A DNA stretch of 64,000 nucleotides from Candidatus Opimibacter skivensis (GCA_016721905.1 JADKHH010000009.1:121798-185797), one strand, 5' to 3'. Counted from the stretch's first letter, positions 8,775-17,536 are shown. The notes: generated from the sequence alone by a model not told the origin. Translations and numbers: made by a program.

Positions 8775-9043
8775 GTCAATCAATTTTAAGAAGTTAAACC
8801 CAAGATCACTTCGTTTAACCCTGAAATGGGGAAGTCTTTTGATCTATGATGTAAATAGCTCTAGGTGATTATTTAATATAGCCTATGTCCTGATTTTGAA
8901 ATAGTCTTAGTCCTAAGGACGTACTTCCCAAGTCGTTTCAGGCTAGAGGATAAAGGCTTTTTTTAGCCTCCCCCCCATACTCGCTACATCTGGCATAGTT
9001 GAGGTCTAATCTTGGAACAAATCAATACAAGATTACCTGACAT

Positions 9044-9790
9044 CTAATATCTGGATTGTCGTTTTCCCTTTCGGCCTGTCATGCTTTCAAGGTATCTTTC
9101 AACATCACTCAGACGAAAACGCACAGCTCCTTTTTTACTAGCTTCATCTTTAATTCTAACCAATAACCCATGCTTCACCCGGTTATCAATAGTCCCAACA
9201 CACACATTCAAATACCTGGCTAACTCCTCTCTTGTCAAAATCTTGTCTTCCTTTTGGTCTTCCAAGGTTGACTCAAGCTCTTTTCCTTCTGGTGGGCTTT
9301 TTAGGGACACTAACAGACTCTTCAGGGCTTCTTGGTATATAAGGCCGAAAGCATATCGTCTCACTTCTGGGGCTGATAAAAACGATTCTGGTGAGGATTG
9401 AGTCTTAGGCTTTAACTCCTCCCATAATTCATTATAACTCCAAGTACAATCAGGAGACCAAATAAGGAGCTGCCTGATTTTCTCTTTCTCTATACTAAAA
9501 TCTGTCTTGAGATTGAAAGACCTGTAGCCAAAAATGTTAAGTATCATTGGCTTTACCGAACTTAAGTTACCACCAGAAAAATTCATTGCGTCATGAAAAT
9601 GGTTTACCAAGGCTTTTTCAACCAAATCAGGGTTTTTAGCATTAACTTTGAAATCACCAAGCTCTCTTGTTATAGCATCCAACAAGAACTGAAGTCTTCC
9701 TTGGAGTTTATAGATAGAGGTATTCTTGGTCAGACCGTCAAAGTCGAGTAGAATCTTCAGGCTTGGTATTTGGTCCAGCAGGTTAGACAT
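9044..9790 (-). CDS. Excisionase-like helix-turn-helix protein
   Basis: This 248-residue protein has a C-terminal helix-turn-helix of the excisionase/MerR-like type (residues about 185-238: ILTREELARYLNVCVGTI, then KHGLLVRIK and FRLSDVERYLES), a form usual in Bacteroidota element Xis proteins. The N-terminal 180 residues are helical and unrecognised (LQGRLQFLLDAITRE, CTWSYNELWEEL). It is the last gene before the tRNA, reading away from it. By position and fold it is probably the recombination directionality factor or a regulator of the element. Its promoter region overlaps the putative right arm sites, so integrase binding could repress it. Confidence 0.7.
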   Translation of the reverse strand: MSNLLDQIPSLKILLDFDGLTKNTSIYKLQGRLQFLLDAITRELGDFKVNAKNPDLVEKALVNHFHDAMNFSGGNLSSVKPMILNIFGYRSFNLKTDFSIEKEKIRQLLIWSPDCTWSYNELWEELKPKTQSSPESFLSAPEVRRYAFGLIYQEALKSLLVSLKSPPEGKELESTLEDQKEDKILTREELARYLNVCVGTIDNRVKHGLLVRIKDEASKKGAVRFRLSDVERYLESMTGRKGKRQSRY

Positions 9791-9808
9791 TAGGCACTAA
9801 GTTTGAAT

Positions 9809-9842
9809 TAAAGATAATTAAAGATAAAATCCAGAAAACAAA
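9809..9842 (-). promoter_or_regulatory. Putative promoter of the excisionase-like gene, with repeated box
   Basis: On the minus strand TTTG (9842-9839) is followed after 22 bp by TATCTTTA (9816-9809), close to the Bacteroidota TTTG/TAnnTTTG promoter. TATCTTTA is also repeated 10 bp upstream (9826-9819). The -33 box abuts the CACCTGA repeats. Confidence 0.35.
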
Positions 9843-9861
9843 CACCTGAGGCGACACCTGA
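9843..9861 (+). repeat. Paired direct repeats, putative right integrase arm sites
   Basis: CACCTGA occurs at 9843-9849 and 9855-9861 with a 12-bp period. This is the same core, period and orientation as the pair at 4105-4126 inside the left end. Confidence 0.45.
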
Positions 9862-9900
9862 AATAAAAATATCCTTGTAACTGCCTGAGCTACAAGGATA
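9862..9900 (-). terminator. Element-supplied terminator downstream of tRNA-Asn
   Basis: The arms ATCCTTGTA (9871-9879) and TACAAGGAT (9891-9899) form a 9-bp stem. Read on the minus strand it is followed by a T-rich tract (A-rich at 9861-9870). It lies just 3' of the tRNA, replacing the chromosomal terminator that insertion moved 5.9 kb away. Confidence 0.65.
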
Positions 9901-9911
9901 TAAAATATATA

Positions 9912-9926
9912 TGCGCCCCCTCCTGG
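9912..9926. repeat. attR core (15-bp direct repeat)
   Basis: This segment is identical to 3985-3999. It covers the last bases of tRNA-Asn (acceptor 3' strand and part of the T stem), so the tRNA stays intact at this end. Confidence 0.85.
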
Positions 9927-9987
9927 GCTCGAACCAGGGACCTACGGATTAACAGTCCGGCGCTCTAACCAACTGAGCTAAGGAGGC
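9914..9987 (-). tRNA. tRNA-Asn (GTT)
   Basis: The minus strand gives a full cloverleaf. The acceptor GCCTCCT pairs with AGGGGGC (one G-T pair). The D arm contains AGCTCAGTTGGTTAGAGC. The anticodon loop CTGTTAA carries GTT. The T arm is CCTGG-TTCGAGC-CCAGG, and the discriminator base is G. CCA is not encoded. It is the integration target of the element. Confidence 0.95.
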
Positions 9988-10222
9988 AATTTGGGACGGC
10001 AAATATAAGGGGATTTTTATTTGAAAAAAGGAATAGAGGCAACTTTCTTAAAACGAAAGACGAGTCTATATAAGTTATTGATATGCAGATAACTATGTAT
10101 ATTTTTAAAATACTTCAACAATGCTTGAGCGCCTTGTCGCCTTGAAGATTGACCAGAAATATCCCGATTCCGGCAAGATCACCTTTCAGGGAATAGGGGC
10201 TGATCCCGCCATGGCAACATCA

Positions 10223-10249
10223 TTGATCATCGGGAAAAGTTTAATTTTG
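10223..10249 (+). promoter_or_regulatory. Putative promoter of the cobalamin riboswitch transcript
   Basis: TTG (10223-10225) and TAATTTTG (10242-10249) are 16 bp apart and match the Bacteroidota promoter (TTG and TAnnTTTG), although the spacer is at the short end. Transcription would begin near 10256, about 27 nt before the riboswitch. Confidence 0.5.
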
Positions 10250-10282
10250 TTCTACTAAGTTCTTTCTGTATTCTTTCATCAA

Positions 10283-10446
10283 TCGGAATAGGTTGCATAT
10301 ACCAGTGCATTAATAGGGAATCGTGTGAGAATCACGAACTGTCGCGCAACTGTAAGTAACATCCACGTTCTGCCGATCATGCCCACTGTCCGCTCCTCCG
10401 CGGATGGGAAGGGTGGCCGAACCGTTACAAGTCAGGAGACCTGCCT
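10283..10446 (+). ncRNA. Cobalamin riboswitch
   Basis: The segment has the hallmark parts of an adenosylcobalamin riboswitch in order: a 5' GGTTGC paired region, GGGAATCGTGTGAGAATCAC, CTGTCGCGCAACTGTAA (B12-box region), CCACTG, GGGAAGG, and the 3' AAGTCAGGAGACCTGCC. It is followed by about 220 nt before the membrane protein gene, which it presumably switches off when cobalamin is abundant. Confidence 0.93.
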
Positions 10447-10665
10447 CTTCCATCTGCCTCACCAGGGCAGCATTGACAATGCTTTCGCGATCAGAAGCTT
10501 TAGGTCAGCATCGATAGGTTTACCAGGTTTATTTCAACCTGCACGCTCCTTTCCTATCGTTCCTACTTATCGTATTCTTATCACACAAGCATTGTAAAGT
10601 CCAGAACGAATCCTCATGGCATTGGCCATGGAGGTATTGATTGCATTTTATAATTCTTATTTGCT

Positions 10666-11231
10666 ATGAAAAAACGATTCAACTCCGCTACCCCATCCTG
10701 ATCCTCCTGATCTTTGCTTGTGCATTTAGCAGAGTCATTCCACATATGCATAACTTTTCGCCACTGGGTGCCATGGCATTGTTTGGAGCCGCATACTTCG
10801 CTAAAAAATGGCAGGGAGTGTTGATTCCATTGCTCGCTACATGGGTAAGTGATCTGTTTATCAACAATGTCATCTATGCCAGATATTATCCTGAGTTCAC
10901 CTGGTTTTACAGCGGCTTCTACTGGCAGTATGGAAGCTATATCCTCATCTCCGTCTTAGGCTTTTTTATACTGAGGAAAGTCTCAATGCCAAGGGTCATA
11001 GCCGGAGCACTCTCCGCCACTACTCTTTTCTTTCTGGTCTCCAATTTTGGATGCTGGTTAGCTAATCCGATGTATGGCCAAAACATATCCGGGCTTCTCT
11101 CATGTTATGTAGCCGGTGTGCCTTTCCTGAAGGGCACCTTACTTGGCGATCTTGTCTACTCAGGTGTTCTGTTCGGAAGTTGTGCGCTGATGCAAAGTCA
11201 AATTCCAGCACTCCGTCTGAAGCATGCGTAG
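10666..11231 (+). CDS. DUF6580-like membrane protein under cobalamin control, one frame break
   Basis: This 188-residue membrane protein has about five hydrophobic helices. It fits the DUF6580 'putative transport protein' group: early FSPLGAMALFGAAYF, then LATWVSDLFINN, a Trp/Tyr-rich loop, and LGDLVYSGVLFG near the end. Members often follow cobalamin riboswitches in Bacteroidota, which suggests a role in uptake of cobalamin, a precursor or cobalt; the substrate is not established. The natural start is ATG 10666 (MKKTIQLRYP). It needs one extra A in the six-A run after the start, since the sequence as given reads into a stop after 11 codons. Only the riboswitch precedes it, so it is probably monocistronic. 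Confidence 0.72.
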
Positions 11232-11378
11232 GTAACCTGGTTTCCTCATTTAATCCTCCTGATCGGATCTACGATGGCGATCAGTAAAGGAATAAAATAG
11301 AAACACAGCAGTAAAACAATTTTGAGCACGTCTGTCATGTCGTTTGTTTTATTAGGTGATTAAATCAAAACCATTCTG

Positions 11379-13124
11379 TTAGTAGACATAGATGATTTTC
11401 CTTTCTTCTGCAGAAAGGCCATTACCCACTCTCACAATATATTGGCCGGGTGTCAATTGAAATTTCCTCAAGTCAATTTGATGTTGCCAATGACCACTTA
11501 CATTTGAAAACGTAGTCTTGTATATTACCTTCCCGGTATCTCCAAAGACTTCGACCATCAACACTTTCATACTTTCGCTGAATTGAGCTTCCAATTGTAG
11601 TACTGAATTCGTTGGATTGGGAAACACTTTGAATCCAAAGCCGGGAAGCTCTTCCTTCACGACATTGACCAGATCTTCCTCTATTTCAAGTATCTGGTTT
11701 GGAAGCACACCTGTTCGATACTGCCTGATGCCCGATGGCCATTCGATCACCATACTGTCCACTAACGTTGCATCCGCCAAACCAAAGTGAGCCCGCATAT
11801 CATTCTGGCTGCAATACGCACTCTGCGCTGAAATCTCACGCATCTGCCAGACAGCCGTGCCATTTACGATCGCCTTCACTCTGACTTTTGCACCAATGGC
11901 TGATTTGTTGGATACATTGCCTTCGAGTGATACCATCAACCAATGATTACTATTTCCATTGTTGTGGTACAGGTAATCCGCCTCGTCAACATTTCCAAAC
12001 CTTGTAGTGGCCACCGCCAGGTCCTGGAATCCATCATTGTCGTAGTCACCGAAGGCGCATCCATAAGACCAGCCTTCATCCATGACCACAACTTCATTGG
12101 TTACTTCTGTCAGATGCCCCGTACCATCATTCAGATACAGATTGTTTTTTAATCGCTGGCCATTCTGAAATGCATTAGTGACGAAGAGGTCAAGGTCACT
12201 ATCGTTGTCAATATCCGCCCAAGCGCTGCTAAATGATTTTGCATTCGTATTTGAAATATCTGTCGAAAGAATCCTGGAGAAAACGAAATTGCCTTCGTTC
12301 CTGAAGAGTTGATTTTTGCTTCCATCGTTAGCCAGGAAAAGATCTAGATCGCCGTCATTGTCGATGTCTCCCCAGCTGCTGCTCATCGTATTGAACCCAT
12401 CGGTGGTGATGATGAGGTCTGTCATTTTCTCAAATGATCCTCCCCGTTATTGCGGTAGAGATTTTCCTTTTCTCCATTTTCATTGGTGACATACAGATCC
12501 AGGTCACCATCGCTGTCTATATCTGACCAGCTTACATTCCTGGAGGAAAATAAATCTGTCACCGGAGAAATACCTGTCACCAATTCCATGTTGTTGCCTC
12601 CGATGTTCTTGTATAAAATTCTTTTTCGTACCTGCGCTGTTTGTGACATACAGATCCACGAGACCATCGTTGTCATAGTCCCCAAACGCTGCGGTCTCTG
12701 AATAGCCAAAGTGATTGACCCATATACCATCGAGTACCTGCGTAAACTTTCCACTCCCATCATTGATATAGGCCAGATTATTCTTGTTATACCAGTTGAC
12801 CACAAATCCATCCAGGTCACCATCATTGTCGATATCTGCAAACGTTGCCCCATCGGAAGGCATGACGTCCATCACGATCGGATCATCTGCCACCGCCGTG
12901 AAGTTTCCGTTCGTATCATTGATATACAACATGTTGTTTTGCCCCGCCTGAGGGCCGTTGGATATAAAGCAATCAACAAATCCATCTCTGTTGACATCGA
13001 CCCAATTGACACTTCTCGAATCCCCTTTGATGGTACTCAGTGGCGAATCAGTCACCTTGGTAAAGAGCTGGGCGTTGACCATTCCGGAGCTTGCCATCAG
13101 CAGTAGAAAAGAAATAAATCTCAT
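11379..13124 (-). CDS. FG-GAP/VCBS repeat protein with UnbV domain and type IX sorting domain, two frame breaks
   Basis: This 581-residue secreted protein starts with the signal MRFISFLLLMASSGMVNAQ. A seven-bladed propeller of FG-GAP/VCBS repeats follows, each with a calcium-binding DxDNDGDLD-type loop (FADIDNDGDLDGF, WSDIDSDGDLDLY, WGDIDNDGDLDLF, WADIDNDSDLDLF, FGDYDNDGFQDL). After them comes an ASPIC/UnbV domain (IGAKVRVKAIV, SAYCSQNDMRAHFGLA, VIEWPSG), then a type A T9SS sorting domain (FKVFPNPTNS to GQYIVRVG). This is the CRTAC1-like family: surface or secreted proteins of unknown ligand. The frame breaks near 12627 (apparent extra A) and 12433 (apparent missing G). The two cancel, so the total length is whole. 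Confidence 0.88.
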
Positions 13125-13382
13125 GTCATTTTGCTTTATAACCAGTTAACCATAGCGCGTTGATTTTAGGCATATGCGCTTATCAATGACAAAACAAAAC
13201 AGAATCCCGAGGTCGCAAATGCATAATATACTATAGGGGTTTGTTGCCACTACACAACGATATCCGTCGAACCAGTGCCGTTCGTTAGCAGGAGAAAGTC
13301 GTTGGGAAGGTGGAAACCTACCTTGAGGGAAATGGGTTAGTGCACAGGGTAAAATGTCCTATTTTGCGCGTCGAATGATATC

Positions 13383-14485
13383 ATGATGCAATCCAAAAGG
13401 ATCTTAAGGCACCTTCTTTTCTGGGCAGTCTTTTTCTGCACCAGCTTGTTTAATGAACTGAGTTTCTCCAGCAGCTTTACGTCGGATCCGGATTGGGATA
13501 CGTTTTTAAAAGTAGCCCTCTCCCAGGGCCTCATCTACGTAGTAAAAGTATTGGTAGTCTATTATTGCATCTACAGTATTATCCCGCGGTGGTCAGCAAA
13601 TCAATCATCGATTGCAATCAATCCATTGCGGGCTGCCGGAAAATCCAGTTTTAAATACTTGTTTGAATTTATCCTGACGCTACTTGCAGGTACCTTTTTA
13701 TACGCCTGATCGTCCAGTATGTGGTGTGGCCTCACATATTTGGAAATGAAATCCGTGAACTGACAATCACCAAGTCTGTTGTCCAGGTATTTGTATTCCT
13801 TGTTCGATCTGATCCCGATCATATTGACAGCGGTGGCGATCAAATTTGTACAACTCCGTATCAGTGCCTTGAAGCAGGAGACGATGTTGGTACACGAAAA
13901 AGTAAAATCAGAACTGCAGTATCTGAAGGCGCAGACCAACCCACATTTCCTTTTTAATACACTCAATGGTATCTATGCATTGAGTCGCAAGCAGGATGTC
14001 AATACGCCAACGGCTATCATGAACTTGTCGAAAATATTGAGGTACATGCTTTATGAGACAAGTCACAAGACGAATCCGATCCGTGACGAACTGGCCCTCA
14101 TCACGGAGTATATCGCTTTGCAAAATTGCGATTCCAGGATCACCTGAAGATCACGTTTACGAAAGAACTTGATGATGAAAATGCAGGCATTTCTCCTTTG
14201 CTACTTCTTCCACTTGTAGAGAATGCCTTTAAACACAGTAACGGATTAGATACGCATATCAAAGTGCAAGTGCATGTGGCAGCAGGCACTTTGAATTTTT
14301 CTATTTCAAACACATTGTCCGAACAACCTGATAGCGATCCCATCATCAAGGATGGAATTGGCCTGAGCAATATCAAACGTCAGTTGGCCATCCTTTACAA
14401 GGATTACACCTTTTCAGCGACCAAACACGAAAATGATTTTGTAGTAGAACTGCGCATTGCCTTACATTCGTATGCCTATGTATAA
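13383..14485 (+). CDS. LytS/YehU-family sensor histidine kinase, three frame breaks
   Basis: This 367-residue membrane histidine kinase starts MMQSKRILRHLLFWAVFF. About four transmembrane helices occupy the first half (LLFWAVFFCTSLFNEL, YVVKVLVVYYCIYSII, FILTLLAGTF, YLYSLFDLIPIILTAVAI). The phospho-acceptor region is QTNPHFLFNTLNGIYALS, followed by SKILRYMLYE and the ATPase N-box LVENAFKHS with a DGIGLSNIKRQL G-box. Frames break near 13699 (T run), 13798 and 14130 (A run); net restoration of one base gives a whole number of codons. Its end overlaps the start of the LytTR regulator by 8 bp. The signal sensed is unknown. Confidence 0.85.
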
Positions 14486-15176
14486 TTGCCTGATCATAGA
14501 AGATGAGCCTTTAGCTGCTGAGATCCTGCAGGATTATATCCGTGAAGTCTCTGACTTCCATCTGGTGGCGGTGTGCAGAGATGTAATGAGTGCGACGGAA
14601 TATCTGCGGAGCCATACGATACATGTGCTCTTTGTGGATATCCATCTGCCCAAAATAAAGGGTACTGATTTTATCAAGACGATCCAGAACCAATACCAGG
14701 TGATCCTGACCACGGCGTATGATCATTATGCTATTGAAGGATATAACCTCAATGTGGTGGATTACCTACTCAAGCCTATTGAGTTTAGTCGCTTCCTGCA
14801 GGCCATTCAGAAAATCAACAGAACCCGTCCGGTGTCGGGAGAGGTGGTGGAGTCGGCAGGTGGGAAGGGAACATTTCATTTCTTTAATGTCGACAAGCGT
14901 CAGGTCAAGGTGTACTTTGATGATATCCTCTACATCGAAAGTTTGAAGGAGTATGTCAAAATCCATACGGCACAGCAGTATCTCGTCACCAAGCTTCAGA
15001 TCGGCGAATTCGAAACCTTGCTGGCATCTCCCAGACTCTTGCGTGTTCATAAGTCTTATATCATCAACCTGGATAAGGTAACGGCGTATAGTGCTAACCT
15101 GATTGAAATCGGGAGTCATCAGATTCCGATCGGGAGGACGTATAAGGAATTAATCATGAAGCATTTGAAGCTGTAG
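14478..15176 (+). CDS. LytTR-family response regulator
   Basis: This 232-residue regulator is the partner of the kinase gene it overlaps. The receiver domain starts MYNCLIIEDEPLAAEIL (acidic pair near residues 8-9), with the phosphorylated Asp in VLFVDIHLPKIKGTDF and the Lys in VDYLLKPIEF. The LytTR DNA-binding domain occupies the C-terminal 100 residues (LYIESLKEYVKIHT, RVHKSYIINLDKV, IPIGRTYKE). The start at 14478 puts the receiver beta-1 strand at the N-terminus; an upstream in-frame ATG would add seven residues. Its targets are not visible here. Confidence 0.9.
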   Translation: MYNCLIIEDEPLAAEILQDYIREVSDFHLVAVCRDVMSATEYLRSHTIHVLFVDIHLPKIKGTDFIKTIQNQYQVILTTAYDHYAIEGYNLNVVDYLLKPIEFSRFLQAIQKINRTRPVSGEVVESAGGKGTFHFFNVDKRQVKVYFDDILYIESLKEYVKIHTAQQYLVTKLQIGEFETLLASPRLLRVHKSYIINLDKVTAYSANLIEIGSHQIPIGRTYKELIMKHLKL

Positions 15177-15341
15177 TTCGCACCCTCGACTGCCTTTCAC
15201 GCCTCCTCGTTCGCCCGCTCAGTACAGCGCCTGTGTTGCGCTACCCACATCCTTACGCTTGCAAACCCCGGGGAGGCATGATTTACCATACAACAAATGA
15301 TTGTGCAAGGAGCAGGGAATGGGAATACTCCATCTTTTCTA

Positions 15342-15538
15342 AACTCACCCCCGACCCCTCTCTTTTGTCAAGAGATCTGCGGTACGAAAATGATTTTCAG
15401 AAAAGAGGGGTGTTAGATTTTACTGTAGACACAGACCTCTCTTTTTCATTAATATGAAATTTTAAAAGGGCTCCCCTCTCTTTTGTGGATCATGTGCGTA
15501 CACAAGATCATTTTTAAGAGAGGGGCCGGGGGTGAGTT
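15342..15538. repeat. MITE-like 197-bp element with 23-bp terminal inverted repeats
   Basis: AACTCACCCCCGACCCCTC at the left end (15342-15364 in full) is the inverted copy of 15516-15538 with one mismatch. Further partial CCCCTCTCTTTTGT and AGAGGGG stretches occur inside. It contains no coding frame and lies between converging transcription units. The outer flanks GGAGCAG...GG on both sides may be part of a longer imperfect palindrome. Confidence 0.55.
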
Positions 15539-15602
15539 ATGCAGGAGCAGAGAGGGGTATTATAATTTTTCTAAGTATGTTGTAAAAAAAAAGAATCATA
15601 AC

Positions 15603-15644
15603 AAAAAAAAGGGCCATCTCTGTGGAGACGGCCCATGTATTTTT
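15603..15644. terminator. Bidirectional terminator hairpin
   Basis: GGGCCATCTC and GAGACGGCCC (15611-15634) form a 10-bp stem with one mismatch around TGTG. It is preceded by an A run and followed by a T run, so it serves the minus-strand hydroxylase gene ending at 15660 and could stop plus-strand readthrough. Confidence 0.7.
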
Positions 15645-15659
15645 AGTAGAAAAGAAGTG

Positions 15660-16333
15660 TTAGTGTGAAGCTTCTATCTGATCATGTCTGTCATCGATAT
15701 AGCCCGACTTTGTCTTTACGCTGAAGCCTCTCTTCTCCGGCATGGTGCGGAAGATATGATCCCAGAATGGGGAGGATACGCCATAGGCAGCATCTGGTTG
15801 TTGGTAATGATGTAATGCATGATGTATCCAAAGCACCTTCATGAAATTTTTAGGTGGTGGGAATGCGTGCACTGAATAATGTACACACAGGTATGTGGCG
15901 TATCCGGCAACAAAACCTCCTGTGAATGGAATACCATATTCGCCTAGCAACAATCTGTAAAAAGCAAAGAACACAGAAGCGAGTACGATGCTCACGATCG
16001 GGGGCATGGCCAGGCGTGATTTGTCTTTTGGAAAATGGTGGTGTGCGCCATGGAGGACATACTGGAGGCGCTCCTTTTTTGGTGTCTTCGCTTCCATGTG
16101 GAACGTGTACCTGTGGATCAGGTATTCCACGAGTGTAAAGGAGAAGAAACCGGCGATAAAAAGAAGGATACTGGCACTTGGTGCAAGGATACCATAATAA
16201 ATGGTGTATCCTAAAAGAATAGCACCAATACCATAAAAGATGGATAGTGGCCAGGCGATGTGTGTGTGGGTTAATTTTTCGAGAATTGGGTTTTGAAGAC
16301 CCTGTTCTCTGTGACTGCATTATTATATGCCAT
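15660..16333 (-). CDS. Fatty acid hydroxylase / sterol desaturase-family protein, one frame break
   Basis: This 224-residue membrane di-iron oxygenase-like protein starts MAYNNAVTENRVF. Two helices (LSIFYGIGAILLGYTIYYG and ILLFIAGFFSFTLVEYLI) lead into the first His motif HRYTFH. Then come HGAHHHFPKD, two more helices (IVSIVLASVFFAFYRLLL), HYSVHA, and IHHALHHY. These His clusters are those of fatty acid 2-hydroxylases (FA2H/Scs7 type), which hydroxylate the acyl chain of sphingolipids or other lipids; sphingolipids are known in this phylum, so this is a plausible role. One A is missing near 16292 (AAAACCC), and restoring it joins the first 15 codons to the rest. Confidence 0.8.
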
Positions 16334-16355
16334 CTTTTCGAGGTATTTAGTCCGC

Positions 16356-16455
16356 AAAGGTAGGGAAAAAGGGGATGGGGTACAGGGGGAATAGGGGGGT
16401 TAGGGGTTTATTGGGAGAATTGGGGTATTGTGTTTCAGGGGCGAGAATTGGGGTA
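16356..16455. other. G-rich intergenic tract
   Basis: Between the hydroxylase start and the YdeI-like gene end (16334-16677) there is no coding frame. The first part is very G-rich, with repeated GGGG runs (about ten runs of three or more G within 100 bp) that could fold into a G-quadruplex on the plus strand. The second part is AT-rich. No promoter is identified. Confidence 0.4.
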
Positions 16456-16677
16456 TGATTTTGAGGTGGAAGTGTGGTGATTTAAAACTCAGTTAATTTA
16501 TTCAATTCACATAATATCAAATATTTACATATTAGTTAAAACACTAAACCAGACGTATATTTAAAATTTAGGTTTTTACCGCTATATCAGCATTTTAAAG
16601 AGGCTCAAGCCATTCCTATGTTCCCAAATAACTTCCAATTTCAGAAGACACCCCAACCCCTACCTGACCTCTGCCAG

Positions 16678-17273
16678 CTATTTATACTTATCATTCAACC
16701 CGCGACCCTCCAATATGATAGGAATCGATTTCGCCACTCTTCGCTTCCTAGTCTCCTCGCCCTTCGCTTCAGTGATATACTCGAGGTACTCCCTCTGTTT
16801 GCCAGGAGTCAGTTTTTTCAAAACAGGCCTTTGCATTTTTTATCCTTCTTAAAAGCTGTTTGCAATTCAGGAGGAAGGGGCAAAGCAGCTTTTTTCTCTG
16901 GCTTGATTTCCTTGCCCTCCTTTGCGTTCTTAATGGCTTCGAGAATATACTTCTTTACCAGCGCAGGCTTGATTTCCTCCAATGATGTAAATCGCCATTG
17001 TCGCAGGCCTCTTGTTTTTCCCTCGCCGGCATTTACCAAAACACCTTTTGGATCACTCAGAAAAACACCCTGGTGAAACCATATCGTCGCGAAATTTTTA
17101 AACCCACCAATGGCCAGCACATTTTTACCATCGAGTGTGTAGATCGGTCCACCCCATTTTATTTCTTCCTTCAGTCCAGTCGATAGAATTATTTCACGCA
17201 GCAGTAAGAGCTCTTCGACCCAGGGTTCCATCTCCGCAATGAGGTCAGCGACATTGGTTTTGTTGGTGCGCAT
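16678..17273 (-). CDS. YdeI/OmdA and DUF1801-type protein, one frame break
   Basis: This 198-residue cytosolic protein has an N-terminal DUF1801/YdhG-like fold (LREIILSTGLKEEIKWGGP, then YTLDGKNVLAIGGFKNFAT and FHQGVFLSDPKGVLVN). Its C-terminal helical OmdA-type tail is ALPLPPELQTAFKKD, then LTPGKQREYLEYITEA and AKSIPIILEG, ending GLNDKYK. The family is common and its biochemical function is undefined. The start MRTNKTNVAD at 17273 is preferred over an ATG 33 bp upstream. One A is missing in the run near 16836; without it the protein stops at 16818 and loses the OmdA tail. Confidence 0.82.
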
Positions 17274-17324
17274 TGTTGTATTGCTTTGTTGACAAATATA
17301 GTGCAAAGGCTTATTGGCTTATGG

Positions 17325-17355
17325 CTTGTATAGGTTGATAGGTTGATAGGTTGAT
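17325..17355. repeat. Short tandem repeat (TAGGTTGA unit)
   Basis: The 8-9-bp unit ATAGGTTGA occurs three to four times just upstream of the YdeI-like gene. Similar GTTGAT-type arrays appear at 63585-63710. Confidence 0.6.
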
Positions 17356-17401
17356 GTCTGGTCGACGGATCTGATGTGGTGGGCACTGGTTTTGGTAAAA
17401 T

Positions 17402-17480
17402 CCCCGGGCTGCACCCGGGGTTAGCAGATGGCGGCCTTTCAGGCCTTTATGTATGGTGATACGAAAACAATCCGCACTCA
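17402..17480. repeat. REP-like multi-hairpin palindromic element
   Basis: Three consecutive hairpins are present: CCCCGGG/CCCGGGG (17402-17408 with 17414-17420), GGCCT/AGGCC (17433-17445) and CACTC/GAGTG just after. The first two have the paired-hairpin layout of the palindromes in the array at 20594-21087, though the sequence differs. Confidence 0.5.
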
Positions 17481-17536
17481 TTACGGAGTGATGATGAACT
17501 GTGATGGACATCGGAGGAACTGTGGACAGAATTGCC

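Larger units (their letters stand above)
8264..9043. other. Non-coding, structured stretch of the element
   Basis: These 780 bp contain no convincing coding frame. They hold a nested multi-arm inverted repeat (8562-8650), a second hairpin (8756-8774), and a C-run followed by CATACTCGCTACATC near 8970-8990. In a small element with a polymerase-like gene, this is the obvious place for a replication or transfer origin or a structured RNA. Confidence 0.5.
3985..9926. mobile_element. Integrative element in tRNA-Asn, 5.9 kb
   Basis: The element is bounded by the 15-bp direct repeats at 3985-3999 and 9912-9926. It contains, in order: a tyrosine recombinase and a family A polymerase-like gene on the plus strand, three or four small genes on the minus strand, a structured non-coding stretch (8264-9043), and an excisionase-like gene on the minus strand next to the tRNA. 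Base composition is visibly more AT-rich than the flanking chromosome. There are no conjugation genes, so it resembles a small integrative mobilizable or satellite element rather than a complete conjugative element. Both ends carry paired ACACCTGA-type repeats that could be arm-type integrase sites. Confidence 0.85.

Noticed and set aside
3985..9926. A conjugative element or prophage
   Set aside because: No relaxase, coupling protein, VirB4, terminase, capsid or portal gene is present in the 5.9 kb.
10121..10258. A 45-codon frame (MLERLVALKIDQKYPDSG...) upstream of the riboswitch
   Set aside because: Composition is protein-like, but it runs through the predicted promoter and ends without context; at most a remnant.
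10325..10597. A 90-codon open frame inside and after the cobalamin riboswitch
   Set aside because: It overlaps conserved riboswitch elements and has no protein-like features; the RNA explains the sequence.
15850..16320. A separate 156-residue Arg/His/Cys-rich protein on the minus strand
   Set aside because: It is the shifted frame of the hydroxylase gene and has no protein-like pattern.
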